DNA of 64,000 bases from Blastopirellula marina (GCF_002967765.1 NZ_PUHY01000012.1:248001-312000); one strand, 5' to 3'. Shown: positions 16,828 through 26,180, counted from the stretch's first letter. Translations and numbers: made by a program. The notes: generated by a model from the letters alone, not told the origin.

Positions 16828-17549
16828 GAAACCACTTCACAGCCAGGCAACGCGGATCGCAATTGGTCGAGTCCCGCTTCCGTCGTTTGCGTTCCACTGA
16901 CCCAAACGATTTCCAATTGATCGCAGTTTTCCAATTCCCTCAGGCCACCGTCGGTGATTGCCGTGTTCGAGACATCAAGCGAAGCCAATTGCGAAAAGCG
17001 GGCCACGCTGACCAAAGACTGATCGGTGATCGAAGTCCCGGAGAGCCGCAAACACTTCAAAGCAGATTGATTGCCAAGCCCCGCAATCTGCTCGTCGGCG
17101 GTGTCGGTATCGTCGAGCGCGATTGTCTCTAGGCACGGTAGTTCGTTGAGTGGTTCCAGTGACAAGCCTGAGAGCGACATTCCTTTCAAATTGAGATGTC
17201 GCAAACTTGAGAGCCGACAAATGGCGTGCAGTACACGCTCGTCAATCGGACCACGAATCGTGTCTTTCGAAACCGAAACGTATTCGATTTGCGCTCCGTA
17301 GTAATCGTTAACGCTCGGATTGAACCGATGATCCCACTCGTCGCCGCGATATTCGTCGTAGCCGACATCGAACAATAGTCCACGCAAGACGCTGATCGAT
17401 TCGCGATCGCGCTCGGCCGCATTCCATCGCATCGCCACACCAACGATTAAAGCACCTAACAGAGGCACCACAACCAGCAGCGTCAGCAAGCGATAACGGG
17501 GCGTGCGAAGCGACATCGTTGAGGTCGCTTCGATAGTCTTGGAGGCCAT
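16821..17549 (-). CDS. Membrane-anchored leucine-rich-repeat protein
   Basis: 242 residues: a short cytoplasmic N-terminus, one transmembrane helix (about 19-40, LLTLLVVVPLLGALIVGVAM), a spacer, then four to five leucine-rich repeats (about 110-235), for example LSSLRHLNLKGMSLSGL, LKCLRLSGTSITDQSL and LASLDVSNTAITDGGL. The repeats are of the bacterial GALA-like type with about 23-residue spacing. The LRR part should face the periplasm and bind a protein partner, not known. It is convergent with the preceding gene (7-bp overlap) and its start is 236 bp from the divergent lipoprotein gene. Confidence 0.75.
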   Translation of the reverse strand: MASKTIEATSTMSLRTPRYRLLTLLVVVPLLGALIVGVAMRWNAAERDRESISVLRGLLFDVGYDEYRGDEWDHRFNPSVNDYYGAQIEYVSVSKDTIRGPIDERVLHAICRLSSLRHLNLKGMSLSGLSLEPLNELPCLETIALDDTDTADEQIAGLGNQSALKCLRLSGTSITDQSLVSVARFSQLASLDVSNTAITDGGLRELENCDQLEIVWVSGTQTTEAGLDQLRSALPGCEVVSH

Positions 17550-17785
17550 CGCACGGGTGTTCCTGGGTCTTACAATCAGGTGGGTTCCCTTAGACTACGA
17601 ACCATCTGCAATTGTTTGAAGGATTTTGTTCCACGATTTTTCTCGCGTCCTCAGACGTTGTCTGGCGACTCGGGGGAACCTTCCATTTTTCCTTGGCGAT
17701 CGACGATTTCACACCCTTAAAATGGTTGTAAGACGGCACGATTTCAGCTGTTTCATTCGATCGACCTCTTTTCCTGAGCCCAGCC

Positions 17786-18442
17786 ATGTTGCGATTATTT
17801 TTTATTCTTATTTGTCTTTCGTGCAGCTTAAACGTGGGCTGCTCCACATTCGAGCATCCCCTTTCTCCGCTTGAAGATGCAGAAATCCATCAGGAAGCAA
17901 TCGGCAGTTGGTATGCCTCGAAAGGAAAAGACGACGAAGGGAAGCCAACCGAGATGTTCCTTCACATTGGCCTGCCGCCAGCATCAAGCATCAAACCGAA
18001 GGAGAGTGGTTATGCCAACTTCAACGAGGTCAAAGGGGAAATGCCCGACGATAAGCTTTGGGTGAATAACATGATGCTGATGACAATCACCAGCATCGAA
18101 AAAGATCAGCGCATTCAAAGCTCTAACATGCTCGTGTTTCCCACCAAGCTAGGGAACAATCACTACGCCAACGTACCAAGCTTTCATGGCAACCAAGTCA
18201 TCACTTATAAGATCCTCAAGTATCAGATCAATGGCGATGAACTCACGACTTGGCTGCTCCCCAACGATCAGGCGATCGGTGAACTGATTCAAGCAGGCAA
18301 GCTCCATGCCGGCGAGAAAAAGGACTATGTGGCCGACGACACCGAAACACTTCGCCAGGTTTTCGTCGAGCACGATGCGGAACTCTTTCCGCCAGAAAAG
18401 AGCATGACCTTCCGCCGGATCAAGTTGTGGAAAGATGAATGA
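17786..18442 (+). CDS. Hypothetical lipoprotein
   Basis: 218 residues with a lipoprotein signal peptide (MLRLFFILICLSCSLNVGC, lipobox LNVGC, Cys19). The mature domain is mixed, with segments GSWYASKGKDDEGKPTEMFL, MLMTITSIEKDQRIQSSNML and a C-terminal MTFRRIKLW. It resembles many small planctomycete lipoproteins that hold a calycin-like or beta-sheet domain, but no family could be named. It lies upstream of the first secretin-like gene in the same direction, 186 bp away. Confidence 0.65.
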   Translation: MLRLFFILICLSCSLNVGCSTFEHPLSPLEDAEIHQEAIGSWYASKGKDDEGKPTEMFLHIGLPPASSIKPKESGYANFNEVKGEMPDDKLWVNNMMLMTITSIEKDQRIQSSNMLVFPTKLGNNHYANVPSFHGNQVITYKILKYQINGDELTTWLLPNDQAIGELIQAGKLHAGEKKDYVADDTETLRQVFVEHDAELFPPEKSMTFRRIKLWKDE

Positions 18443-18628
18443 ACTACCCGCCACGCGTTGATGTTAGTCGTGCAATCTCGACGGTCTTCAGTCGTCATTC
18501 CATGCGTCGCGTTGAAGATTGGAAACAGTTGTTCTGAAACACCATTATGCAACGATACCTTTTTGTTGACCGCTTGGAAGCGTGGCGATAGGTTAACGAC
18601 TTACTTCCCTTCCTGTAAGGAGATTGCC

Positions 18629-19372
18629 ATGCGTCTAGGCTACGTCATTGCTTTGGTATTAGGCTTTGTCTCCAGTGGTCACGCGCAAACGGCGTACGAT
18701 CCGTTTGGGCCTTCGATCACCACGGTGCCGGCGGAGCCCAAACATGTACTTCCCGCTGTGCCCAAATCGAATTCGAAGTCCAAACCGTATGCAGAGAGTT
18801 CGTCCGATGATGGTTCTCAGCTGGTCAAAGCTTTTTGGATTGGTGCGACGGCCGACGAAGACCAGGCCGTGCGTGAGAGAATGAAACAGGAAACGAAGAT
18901 CCAATTCATCGAGACGCCACTGGAGGAAGTGGTCGGATATCTGAAGAATTTGCATGGCTTCAACATTGTCATCAGTCCGCGCGTTTATGAGCAGATCGGT
19001 CCGCCACACGAAGTCACGGTGACACTCAATATTGAAGGGATCCGGTTGGACTCGGCGCTCAATTACCTTCTCAAAAGCTTGGAGCTGGATTGGTATATTC
19101 ACGACGAGATGCTGGTGATCACCACAGCCGATGTCGTCGAAAAGCGAATGACCTTGCGTGCCTATCCACTGCGAAACGTCGATGGCGGGGACATCACCCG
19201 ACTGCTGGAAAGCACGGCCAATCCCGATTCCTGGAAAGCGAACGGCGGGCAGGGCCAGATGAAGTTGAGTTCGCGAAACATTTTATTCGTTTGGCAGAAC
19301 CGTCACGGGCATGAACTGGTCGAAGCGACGATTGACATGTTCCGGAAGAATGACTTCGGCGCGCTAAAGTAA
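18629..19372 (+). CDS. Secreted STN/secretin N-domain-like protein, paralogue A
   Basis: 247 residues from ATG 18629, chosen over an upstream in-frame start because of TAAGGAG at 18616-18622 and a signal peptide (MRLGYVIALVLGFVSSGHAQ). After a disordered linker, residues about 95-180 resemble the short N-terminal domain of secretins/TonB receptors: IQFIETPLEEVVGYLKNL, INIVIS-like strand, VTVTLNIEGIRLDSALNYLL, LDWYIHDEMLVITT. A second alpha/beta module follows (MTLRAYPLRNVDGGDITRLL, ILFVWQNRHGHELVEATID). There is no beta-barrel part, so it cannot form a secretin pore alone. It is a clear paralogue of 20400-21182. Probably periplasmic; role unknown. Confidence 0.7.
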   Translation: MRLGYVIALVLGFVSSGHAQTAYDPFGPSITTVPAEPKHVLPAVPKSNSKSKPYAESSSDDGSQLVKAFWIGATADEDQAVRERMKQETKIQFIETPLEEVVGYLKNLHGFNIVISPRVYEQIGPPHEVTVTLNIEGIRLDSALNYLLKSLELDWYIHDEMLVITTADVVEKRMTLRAYPLRNVDGGDITRLLESTANPDSWKANGGQGQMKLSSRNILFVWQNRHGHELVEATIDMFRKNDFGALK

Positions 19373-19738
19373 GGTAATCTTATAACCAAGTGCGCAAGCA
19401 CATCGTTCGAGCAGTGGCCGCGTTGCTTGCTGGTGATCGTATGAGAAATAGCCGATGAAGATTCCGTTGTTCGGTTTCACCGTGAACTGTAAGTAGTCGT
19501 CCGAATTGGAATCGTCCGACACCACAATTTGCAGCGCACGATCCTGCGAAGCGAGTTGGAAGTCGATCACTTCCTGAGGTGCATCCAACTCGACCAGTTT
19601 GGCGACGATCGCGCCGACCACGTCTGCCCCTTCGTCGCGATCAATTGCGGTGTAATCAAACTCATCTTTCAGTCGCCGAGCGACTTCTTCCGGATCAAGA
19701 AAAGCGACACCGTCCGGTGGTGACAAGATATGAGCCAT
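19364..19738 (-). CDS. Hypothetical cytoplasmic protein
   Basis: 124 residues without signal or membrane segment. It is acidic at the start (DPEEVARRLKDEFDYTAIDRDE), with a central helix (GADVVGAIVAKLVELDAPQE) and a beta-rich C-terminal half (YLQFTVKPNNGIFIGYFS). No family was recognised. Its 3' end overlaps the convergent secretin-like gene by 9 bp. The natural composition supports a real gene, but nothing indicates its role. Confidence 0.55.
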   Translation of the reverse strand: MAHILSPPDGVAFLDPEEVARRLKDEFDYTAIDRDEGADVVGAIVAKLVELDAPQEVIDFQLASQDRALQIVVSDDSNSDDYLQFTVKPNNGIFIGYFSYDHQQATRPLLERCACALGYKITLL

Positions 19739-19963
19739 GGATGTCCAATGATTAGCTGGCTTATTTTCTGGACAATGAAAATCGAAGTAAATGTAGCAGA
19801 TTTCTTTAGTACATTTCTACTAGTTCACCCGTCTTTATTAGGGCAATTTCTTGACCAGCAAATTGGTCACAAAACAACGAATTTTCTCTTGAGCGAGCAG
19901 CGGGCGAATGGGATAATAACGACTTCTCTTCGCTTCCCTTGCTTCTCTAGATAGGGCATCTTC

Positions 19964-20293
19964 GTGGATCGTCAGCAGCGGATTCCGTTGTGGATTTTGA
20001 TTGGCCTGCAGGTCGGTTGCTTGGCGATGTTGATCGCTGGCTTCATCTGTTTGATTTCGCCAGCCTGGTATCCGGCCGGTTTCGTCGGCTGGTGGGAAGG
20101 TTACGATGCTAAATCCGATGTGCTGGGCATTGTGTGGCTGGCCGGCACCTTGGGAAGCATCTTTATCGGCATTGTGCTGATTGGCGGTGCGGGGGCGACG
20201 GCGATTTGGATTGGATTTGTAGCGGGGATCGTTGGGCTAGTGATGACGAAAACCGCGAAGGCGCCGGAAGGGGATTCAAACGCCGCCTCGTAG
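19964..20293 (+). CDS. Small membrane protein, GTG start
   Basis: 109 residues starting at GTG 19964. Three hydrophobic segments are visible (about 7-28 WILIGLQVGCLAMLIAGFIC, 55-75 LGIVWLAGTLGSIFIGIVLI, 78-95 GATAIWIGFVAGIVGLVM) with charged ends. It lies between the two secretin-like paralogues on the same strand, about 100 bp before the second. The function is unknown; it might anchor or assist those periplasmic proteins, but that is only positional inference. Confidence 0.55.
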   Translation: MDRQQRIPLWILIGLQVGCLAMLIAGFICLISPAWYPAGFVGWWEGYDAKSDVLGIVWLAGTLGSIFIGIVLIGGAGATAIWIGFVAGIVGLVMTKTAKAPEGDSNAAS

Positions 20294-20399
20294 AAGTTAG
20301 CGGATCGCGAATTCGACAAATTCGTTGGCGGATCGTACACAATCTTCTAACCTGACGGTCAAACCCACTTCTTTTCTTTCGCTGATCGGAGATCTTGTC

Positions 20400-21182
20400 A
20401 TGCGATACGCGCTCGCTTGGACACTCGTCGTTGTCGGATTCTGGACATCCTCGGCCTGGGCTCAATTTGGTGGTGCCCCTGGCGGTATGGGAATGATGGA
20501 TGCCGGAGGAGGCTACGGCATGGAAGGCGAAATGGAAGGTTACGGCGGAGGATTCGGCGTCGGCTATGGAGATGGCGGATACGGTCAAGAGATGCATGGC
20601 GGCATTCGGGCGTTTGGGCGTACGGCAACCGAAGGGGCCAAGTTCCAAGTCACATGGACCGGCCCTGAAGCTGCCAAGAGCCAGGAAATCTACGAACGCC
20701 TGAGCCAAGAGCCTTCGAAGGTTCAGTTCATCGATGCGCCGCTGGAGGAAGTGGTTGGTTATTTGAAGGACCTGCACAGCGTTTCGATCTTGATTGATCT
20801 CGAGGCGTTCAAGAGTGCTGGCCTCGATATAGAACTTCCAGTGACGATTAACGTCACTGGGCAAACCGCTGCCAGCACGCTCGATCTACTGTGCGATCGC
20901 TACAAACTGGGCTGGTACGTCGATCGTGGCATCTTGATGATCAGCAGCAAGGACGATGCCGCGCAGCAACAATCGGTACGGATCTACCAACTACGACAAC
21001 TTAACGCCGCTGGGGCGTCGCAGATTGTTACCAAGATGATCGAACCTGGCTCGTGGGAAGTCGGAGGGGGTCACGGCGACATCACCGCAGTTTCCGATCG
21101 CAATCTGCTCGTCATTCGCCAAAATCGCGCTGGTCACGATGCAACGGAATCGTTGCTGAAATCGTTGGAAGCGACGAAGTAA
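20400..21182 (+). CDS. Secreted STN/secretin N-domain-like protein, paralogue B
   Basis: 260 residues from ATG 20400, where a signal peptide begins (MRYALAWTLVVVGFWTSSAWAQ). A Gly/Met/Tyr-rich linker (about 23-70, GGAPGGMGMMDAGGGYGM) precedes two alpha/beta modules like those of paralogue A: VQFIDAPLEEVVGYLKDL, LPVTINVTGQTAASTLDLL, LGWYVDRGILMISS, then VRIYQLRQLNAAGASQIV and NLLVIRQNRAGHDATESLL. The module resembles the N0/STN fold of secretins and TonB-dependent receptors. No pore domain is present. It ends facing the pseudopilin operon, with a GC hairpin between. A periplasmic role in assembly or binding is possible but unproven. Confidence 0.7.
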   Translation: MRYALAWTLVVVGFWTSSAWAQFGGAPGGMGMMDAGGGYGMEGEMEGYGGGFGVGYGDGGYGQEMHGGIRAFGRTATEGAKFQVTWTGPEAAKSQEIYERLSQEPSKVQFIDAPLEEVVGYLKDLHSVSILIDLEAFKSAGLDIELPVTINVTGQTAASTLDLLCDRYKLGWYVDRGILMISSKDDAAQQQSVRIYQLRQLNAAGASQIVTKMIEPGSWEVGGGHGDITAVSDRNLLVIRQNRAGHDATESLLKSLEATK

Positions 21183-21210
21183 CCGGGCCGACGGAAAACA
21201 TCTGGCCCGG
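21183..21210. terminator. GC-rich hairpin between convergent genes
   Basis: CCGGGCC (21183-21189) and GGCCCGG (21204-21210), starting directly after the stop codon of paralogue B. The loop is 14 nt and no T-run follows. It may serve as a bidirectional terminator for this gene and the facing DUF1559 operon. Confidence 0.4.
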
Positions 21211-21278
21211 CGAGCGATTCCCCTGGCCAGACATTTGGAAGTCGATGCGTCCGCTCAACGCTGCTCGTGTTGCTAAAG

Positions 21279-22310
21279 TTACGATTTATCTTGTCCCGCG
21301 ATCGAGCCCAGTGCGCCCCATACGCCGAAGCGGTTTTGTCCTTCTTCTCGCGGCTTGTCGGCAGGCAACGTCAATTCGCCGGTGTCGATATCGTTGAGAA
21401 TGAAGTCGGTCGATGCATCTCCCATCAACACTTGAACACCACCTGGGTGAGAGCTGCTAACCGAATAGTATCCGTCGACTGCTTCCGCACCACCGACCGC
21501 AAAGCTGGGGCTGTTGGGTGGCAAAATAGTATTGAATAGCGCTGGCCCAGCCCCACCGTCGCTCCATTGGTATCCGCGTCCTCGCTCAGAAAGTTTCACG
21601 TCGTCTACGTCGCTTTCCTGGTCCGCTTCCCCAGACAAGCAGCGGATCGGTTTTTCCAACAGGCTTAACGACTGGTCGATGGCATAACCCATCGTTCGAA
21701 CTTCGCTCATCATCACCGTGTAGACAAGGCCATCCGTCACATCTTGGTAACGGGTAGTAAGACCAGGGGCGAACATGCCCCGTGGCGTAGTTTGACCGTA
21801 AATCGGCGTTGCGATATCGCCAATCGAGAAGACGTAGTTCGTAGGGGAAAATCCAGAATCCGTAAATGTGTTGGAAGGACACCGGAACGCGTCGATCTTC
21901 GTTTGCCAAGGTTCGTACTCCTTCACCCACGGCGCCGGGCCCATCGCCGGATAGGCTTGACCTTCGTACGTTTGGGGCATCGCAATCGTATCAAACAAGG
22001 CGTTCTGTTCGATGAACGGCAACAGGGCAACCAGCCCGCTCAAGCGTCCTTGGTTACTATCGGTATCGAAGCCACCTTCACTTCCACCGGTTCCTAGCGG
22101 GAACGAGCCGTGGGTGTCGTGATAGTTGTGTAGGGCCAGGCCAAACTGCTTCAAGTTGTTCATGCACTGAGCCCGCCGCGCCGCCTCGCGCGAGGTTCGC
22201 ATTGCCGGCAAAAGCAGGGCGATCAAGATTCCGATAATCGCGATCACGACCAGCAGTTCAACCAGCGTGAAGCCGCGCTGTGAACGGTGGTTGGCATGCA
22301 ACGTATTCAT
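21279..22310 (-). CDS. DUF1559 pseudopilin-like protein 4 (canonical prepilin end)
   Basis: 343 residues from ATG 22310, chosen because it puts the prepilin motif near the N-terminus: ...[20 protein letters not shown], with Glu at +5 after the cleavage glycine. This is followed by the family pattern [20 protein letters not shown] and [12 protein letters not shown]. The C-terminal signature normally reads H-x9-DG; here it is [13 protein letters not shown], with Ala replacing the Gly. DUF1559 proteins are expanded in planctomycetes and are thought to be type II/IV-pilin-like surface or periplasmic proteins. It is the last gene of the operon, 18 bp after the preceding stop. Confidence 0.88.
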   Translation of the reverse strand: MNTLHANHRSQRGFTLVELLVVIAIIGILIALLLPAMRTSREAARRAQCMNNLKQFGLALHNYHDTHGSFPLGTGGSEGGFDTDSNQGRLSGLVALLPFIEQNALFDTIAMPQTYEGQAYPAMGPAPWVKEYEPWQTKIDAFRCPSNTFTDSGFSPTNYVFSIGDIATPIYGQTTPRGMFAPGLTTRYQDVTDGLVYTVMMSEVRTMGYAIDQSLSLLEKPIRCLSGEADQESDVDDVKLSERGRGYQWSDGGAGPALFNTILPPNSPSFAVGGAEAVDGYYSVSSSHPGGVQVLMGDASTDFILNDIDTGELTLPADKPREEGQNRFGVWGALGSIAGQDKS

Positions 22311-22327
22311 GATTTGCCCTTCAAGGA

Positions 22328-23401
22328 TCAATAGTCAAAGTCTGTCTTCTCTTGGCCGTCACGACTTCCCAACGCACCCCACACACCGTATGGACTGGAA
22401 AACGCATTCTTCCGAATGTCTTCCTGCTGAGGGGGCGATTGAGTCAAATCCCCGGTGTCGATTGTTTCGGGAATGAAACGAAACGAACCGTCGCAAAGCC
22501 CCACCAGGACACCTCCTGGATGAGAACTGCCGGCGGAGTAAATCCCATCGACCGCTTCCTTACCCAGCACCGCGCAGCTGGCACCGTTTGGGGGAAGAAT
22601 TGTGTTGACCAGTCCTGGCCCAGCACAACCATCGGCCCACGAGTATCCCCGTCCCAAATCATGAAGCGGAATCGCTGCTCGATAGCTGCGATACATGGCT
22701 CGCTTCGGTTTCGCCTCGTCCAACACTTTCCAACAGCGTGCAGGATCGTCGAGCACGACCGCTGGAATGTTGATGGCATAGTTGCCCGGCACATACCGCC
22801 AATCGGGCGAACCGATCTCGGCCAGCATGATCGTGTTTGACAAACCATCGTGCATATCTCGGAAGCCAAGACAAAGCCCAGGCGCCGACGCGCCGCGAGC
22901 CTCTTTCAAGTGATGAATATCGCTGGCCACATCGCCAATCGAAAACGCATAGTTGGTTCGTCCGAGGGAAGACTCGACACGAGGTGCCGAAGGACACGTC
23001 AGTATTTCGAGCTGCTCTTGCCACGGCGCAAACGACTGATCCCAGGGAGGAGGCGGAATCGCGGTCCCTTGCGAGGTAATTTGCTCGTACAGGAAGTCCT
23101 GCTCCAAGAACGGAAGTACCATCACGAATCCGCTCAATCGGTTGGCATCGCGAACCGATGGATCGCCCGCACTCCCGAAGCCACCCATCGCGGCGGGCAA
23201 GTGCCGATAGGTATCGTGGTAGTTATACATGGCCAGCATGAGATGCTTGAGGTTGTGGGTGCACTGCATCCGCCGATAAGCTTCCCGGTGCCCCATCTGC
23301 GTCCAGGGCACGCAGCAAAAAAGCAGCGCCGCGACAAAGAATGTCAGCATCAACAAGTCCCGAATCGTGAACCCGGCCCGCGGTTGGTGGCTATTCGTCA
23401 T
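22328..23401 (-). CDS. DUF1559 pseudopilin-like protein 3 (non-canonical, Asp at +5)
   Basis: 357 residues from ATG 23401, which overlaps the stop of the previous gene by 11 bp (ATGACGAATAG), so translation is probably coupled. The prepilin region reads [21 protein letters not shown], with Asp where pilins carry Glu at +5. It is followed by [20 protein letters not shown] and [11 protein letters not shown]. The C-terminal family signature is intact ([16 protein letters not shown]). Loss of Glu5 is known in minor pseudopilins that sit at the fibre tip, which may apply here. It ends [10 protein letters not shown] like its neighbours. Confidence 0.85.
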   Translation of the reverse strand: MTNSHQPRAGFTIRDLLMLTFFVAALLFCCVPWTQMGHREAYRRMQCTHNLKHLMLAMYNYHDTYRHLPAAMGGFGSAGDPSVRDANRLSGFVMVLPFLEQDFLYEQITSQGTAIPPPPWDQSFAPWQEQLEILTCPSAPRVESSLGRTNYAFSIGDVASDIHHLKEARGASAPGLCLGFRDMHDGLSNTIMLAEIGSPDWRYVPGNYAINIPAVVLDDPARCWKVLDEAKPKRAMYRSYRAAIPLHDLGRGYSWADGCAGPGLVNTILPPNGASCAVLGKEAVDGIYSAGSSHPGGVLVGLCDGSFRFIPETIDTGDLTQSPPQQEDIRKNAFSSPYGVWGALGSRDGQEKTDFDY

Positions 23402-24473
23402 CGGTGTCGTCCCCGCCGGCTCGGCTTCCCAGGGCTCCCCAGACGCCAAACGGGCTGGGGAAGGAAGACTCTGCGTAATCATTTTCTCGGGGAGGGGACT
23501 GCTTCAAATCGCCGGTGTCGATTGAATCGTTCATCGATTGGACCGAACCATCAAGGAAAGCGACGTTCACGATGTCAGGATGAAAACTACCGGCGGAGTA
23601 AAACCCGTCGACAGCATCGTTACCGCCGACTGCGCAACTAGGGCTATTCGGCGGCAGAATGGTGTTGAACAGGCCAGGTCCGGCCGCTCCATCCGCCCAG
23701 TTGTAACCGCGCCCTTGAGGATGGAGGCGAATACCATCTCGGTAATAGGCTTGCCGCGTCCCAAGCGTTTTCAGACAGAGCGAGGGGTTCTGCAAAATGG
23801 TCGCCGGCATCTGTGTCGCGATCTGCCCTGGCACAAAGCGATCGCTGGCGGTGCCGATCTCTGCCATGGCGAGCGTGTTTGACGATCCATCGGTACATTC
23901 GTCCCGTTTGGTAAAGAGCCCCGGAGCAAACATGCCGCGAGCCGTCTTCAGGTGATGAATATCGCTGGCGATATCACCGATGCAAAACGCGTAGTTTGTC
24001 GGCCCAAAATCAGAAGAAGAGTCGGGTGCAGAAGGGCACTTCAGCCACCAAATTCGAGCATGCCACGGGGGATAGTTCTTATCCCAAGGTGCCGGCCCCA
24101 TCGCCGGATAATTGATGCCATTGTAGGTAGATGGATCAACGATTTGAATGTAGAACGAGGATGATTCCATGTAGGGGCTCAACACGACCAGTCCACTAAG
24201 CCGATTTTCATTTCCGCCGATGCCAGTGCCACCCATTGCCGAGGGAAAACGTCGGTAGGTGTCATGATAATTATGGACGGCAAGGAGCAACTGCTTTAGC
24301 TTGCCGCTGCAATCAAGTTGCCGAGCGTTTTCGCGGGCCTGGTTGATCGCCGATACCAATGGCAGTAGCAATACACCGATCAGGAAAATCGCGGCGAAAA
24401 GCATTCTCAACGAGTAGCCAGAGCGTCGCGCTATTCGTTTCTTGAAGTCGTGTTTCGTGTGGCTAATCGTCAT
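23391..24473 (-). CDS. DUF1559 pseudopilin-like protein 2 (non-canonical, Met at +5)
   Basis: 360 residues. Its ATG at 24473 overlaps the preceding stop by 11 bp (ATGACGATTAG). The N-terminus reads RRSG|YSLRMLFAAIFLIGVLLL: the glycine and hydrophobic helix are kept, but +5 is Met in place of Glu and +1 is Tyr. The DUF1559 body follows (NQARENARQLDCSGKLKQLL, HNYHDTYRRFPSAMGG), with the C-terminal FHPDIVNVAFLDGSVQ signature and an acidic DDTDDE end. It probably forms part of one assembly with the three neighbouring paralogues. Confidence 0.85.
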   Translation of the reverse strand: MTISHTKHDFKKRIARRSGYSLRMLFAAIFLIGVLLLPLVSAINQARENARQLDCSGKLKQLLLAVHNYHDTYRRFPSAMGGTGIGGNENRLSGLVVLSPYMESSSFYIQIVDPSTYNGINYPAMGPAPWDKNYPPWHARIWWLKCPSAPDSSSDFGPTNYAFCIGDIASDIHHLKTARGMFAPGLFTKRDECTDGSSNTLAMAEIGTASDRFVPGQIATQMPATILQNPSLCLKTLGTRQAYYRDGIRLHPQGRGYNWADGAAGPGLFNTILPPNSPSCAVGGNDAVDGFYSAGSFHPDIVNVAFLDGSVQSMNDSIDTGDLKQSPPRENDYAESSFPSPFGVWGALGSRAGGDDTDDE

Positions 24474-25515
24474 CGGTGTCGTCCCCGCCGGCGCGGCTTC
24501 CCAGGGCTCCCCAGACGCCGAACGGGCTGGGGAAAGAAGACTCTGCGTAGTCCTTTTCTTGGGGAGGGGACTGCTTCAAATCGCCGGTGTCGATCTCTTG
24601 CGAGATATAGCGGACGGCACCGTCGACCAGCAAGACTTGGGCACCACCACGGGCATGGTAACCTCCCACGGAATAGAAGCCATCGACAGCGACCTCACCC
24701 CCGACCGCCAGGCTAGGTGCATTGGGCGGAAGGATGGTGTTGATCAGACCAGGCCCAGCACCGCCATCGGCCCAACTATAACCGCGCCCCTGAGCATGTA
24801 ACTCGACATCCGAGCGGTAGGGAGTCCAGCAGTCTCGGTTGGTCGTGACGTCGGTTAGCTTCCAGACGCGATCGGGATGCTTGAGGAATTGCTTCGGCTG
24901 ACCGATCGCGTACTTTCCCGTGAGCGCTCGGCGATGGATCGTACCGATCTCGGTCATCGCGATCGTGTTGCTCGTGCCGTCGGTGATCTCTTTGAAGCGG
25001 GTATAGAGGCCAGGGGCAAAGGCACCCCGAGCTACTTCCAGTTGGTGAATGTTGCTTGCGATATCGCCAATGCTGAACGCATAGTTCGTCCAGCCAAAAT
25101 TGACCTTCGTGAAGTTTGGGGCTGACGGGCAATCAAGAACGTCCAACTCGGTTTGCCACGGTGCGAACGACTTATCCCAAGCTGGCGGCAGATTGCCAAC
25201 GACTGTGTCTTCGGCGAGACGATGTATCTCTTCGTGGAGCGTCACTTGTTCCAACTGGGGCAACAAAGCGACGATGCCACTTAAGCGGCGATCGCTGAGC
25301 ATAGCCGTGGGAAGACTCTCATACGTTTCGTGATAGTTGTAAAACGCAAGCCCAATCATCTTTATGTTGTTTTGGCACTGCATCCGCCGGGCCGCTTCGC
25401 GTCCGCGCTGGGCTGAGGGGATGAGAAACACGAGCAAGATCGCAATGATGAAGATCACCACGAGCAGTTCCAGCAATGTGAAGCCTGCGGATCGCTGGGT
25501 GGGTGTTGTATTCAT
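24463..25515 (-). CDS. DUF1559 pseudopilin-like protein 1 (canonical prepilin end)
   Basis: 350 residues from ATG 25515. The frame is open far upstream, but that part only shadows the DUF2306 gene; the ATG overlaps that gene's stop by four bases (ATGA). Prepilin motif RSAG|FTLLELLVVIFIIAILL with Glu at +5, then GREAARRMQCQNNIKMIGLA and YNYHETYESLP. The C-terminal signature is HARGGAQVLLVDGAVRY. It shares near-identical ends with the next two genes ([20 protein letters not shown]), indicating tandem duplication. It is exported and probably processed by a prepilin peptidase encoded elsewhere. Confidence 0.88.
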   Translation of the reverse strand: MNTTPTQRSAGFTLLELLVVIFIIAILLVFLIPSAQRGREAARRMQCQNNIKMIGLAFYNYHETYESLPTAMLSDRRLSGIVALLPQLEQVTLHEEIHRLAEDTVVGNLPPAWDKSFAPWQTELDVLDCPSAPNFTKVNFGWTNYAFSIGDIASNIHQLEVARGAFAPGLYTRFKEITDGTSNTIAMTEIGTIHRRALTGKYAIGQPKQFLKHPDRVWKLTDVTTNRDCWTPYRSDVELHAQGRGYSWADGGAGPGLINTILPPNAPSLAVGGEVAVDGFYSVGGYHARGGAQVLLVDGAVRYISQEIDTGDLKQSPPQEKDYAESSFPSPFGVWGALGSRAGGDDTDDD

Positions 25516-26180
25516 GAGATCGCCTCCAACGATGCTTGTTCGCTGAGTCTCGGTTTCTTCGCGTGCTGCTTCCGCATACGCCACACTTCGTAGGCAAACA
25601 GCGGTATCGTCCAGCTGAGCCAGGCGTTGATTTGATACGCTTCGACCGATTCGCTTTCGGTCACGATCAGCACGCCGGAGGCCAAGCGGAACAGTAGCGG
25701 CGAGATCAGTAGAATGAAGCAGCGGGTAGCCCAGACTTGATGCGTGGCCAGTTTTCGGAGCATCGCATACCGTGCCGCGAGCGCGGCGGTCAGCCCGGTG
25801 GCGATCGATTGCAGGGCGAACGCGACGCCAGCGATCGGCCCAGAGAACGCCCAAACCGACATGATCAATCCACTGGGAACCAGCACGGCCAGGACTAACA
25901 ACACTTGTAGCTTGCCCAACTGGCGATGCCGTTTCTGATGCGTCTTCCGTTTCCCGCTGAACATCAAGTAGGCGGCCAACAGCAAGGTGATGGGGCCGAC
26001 GATAATGTGGGCGTAGAAGGCGGGCGGGTAGATGCCGGTGAATGACTTTTCGCGGCCCACCAGGAAAGCGGAATCGAAGTTCGGCGGAAAGTAATCGCCA
26101 TATTGCAGCACGATCGACGCGACCACTTTCGCGCCCAAGAGAGCGATCACCCCTAGGGCCAGTGTCTTGAGCGTCGCCAT
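25512..26180 (-). CDS. DUF2306 multi-pass membrane protein
   Basis: 222 residues from ATG 26180; the frame is open 28 codons further up, but that stretch is charged and lacks protein-like features. The protein has six or seven hydrophobic segments, starting TLALGVIALLGAKVVASIVL, with FYAHIIVGPITLLLAAYLMF, RQLGKLQVLLVLAVLVPSGL and HQVWATRCFILLISPLLFRL. The conserved His/Arg-containing helices (AHIIVGP, HRQLGK, HQVWATR) match the DUF2306 family, a predicted membrane protein group sometimes compared with cytochrome-b-like bundles. It is the first gene of the operon and its stop overlaps the first pseudopilin start by ATGA. The function is unknown. Confidence 0.75.
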   Translation of the reverse strand: MATLKTLALGVIALLGAKVVASIVLQYGDYFPPNFDSAFLVGREKSFTGIYPPAFYAHIIVGPITLLLAAYLMFSGKRKTHQKRHRQLGKLQVLLVLAVLVPSGLIMSVWAFSGPIAGVAFALQSIATGLTAALAARYAMLRKLATHQVWATRCFILLISPLLFRLASGVLIVTESESVEAYQINAWLSWTIPLFAYEVWRMRKQHAKKPRLSEQASLEAIS

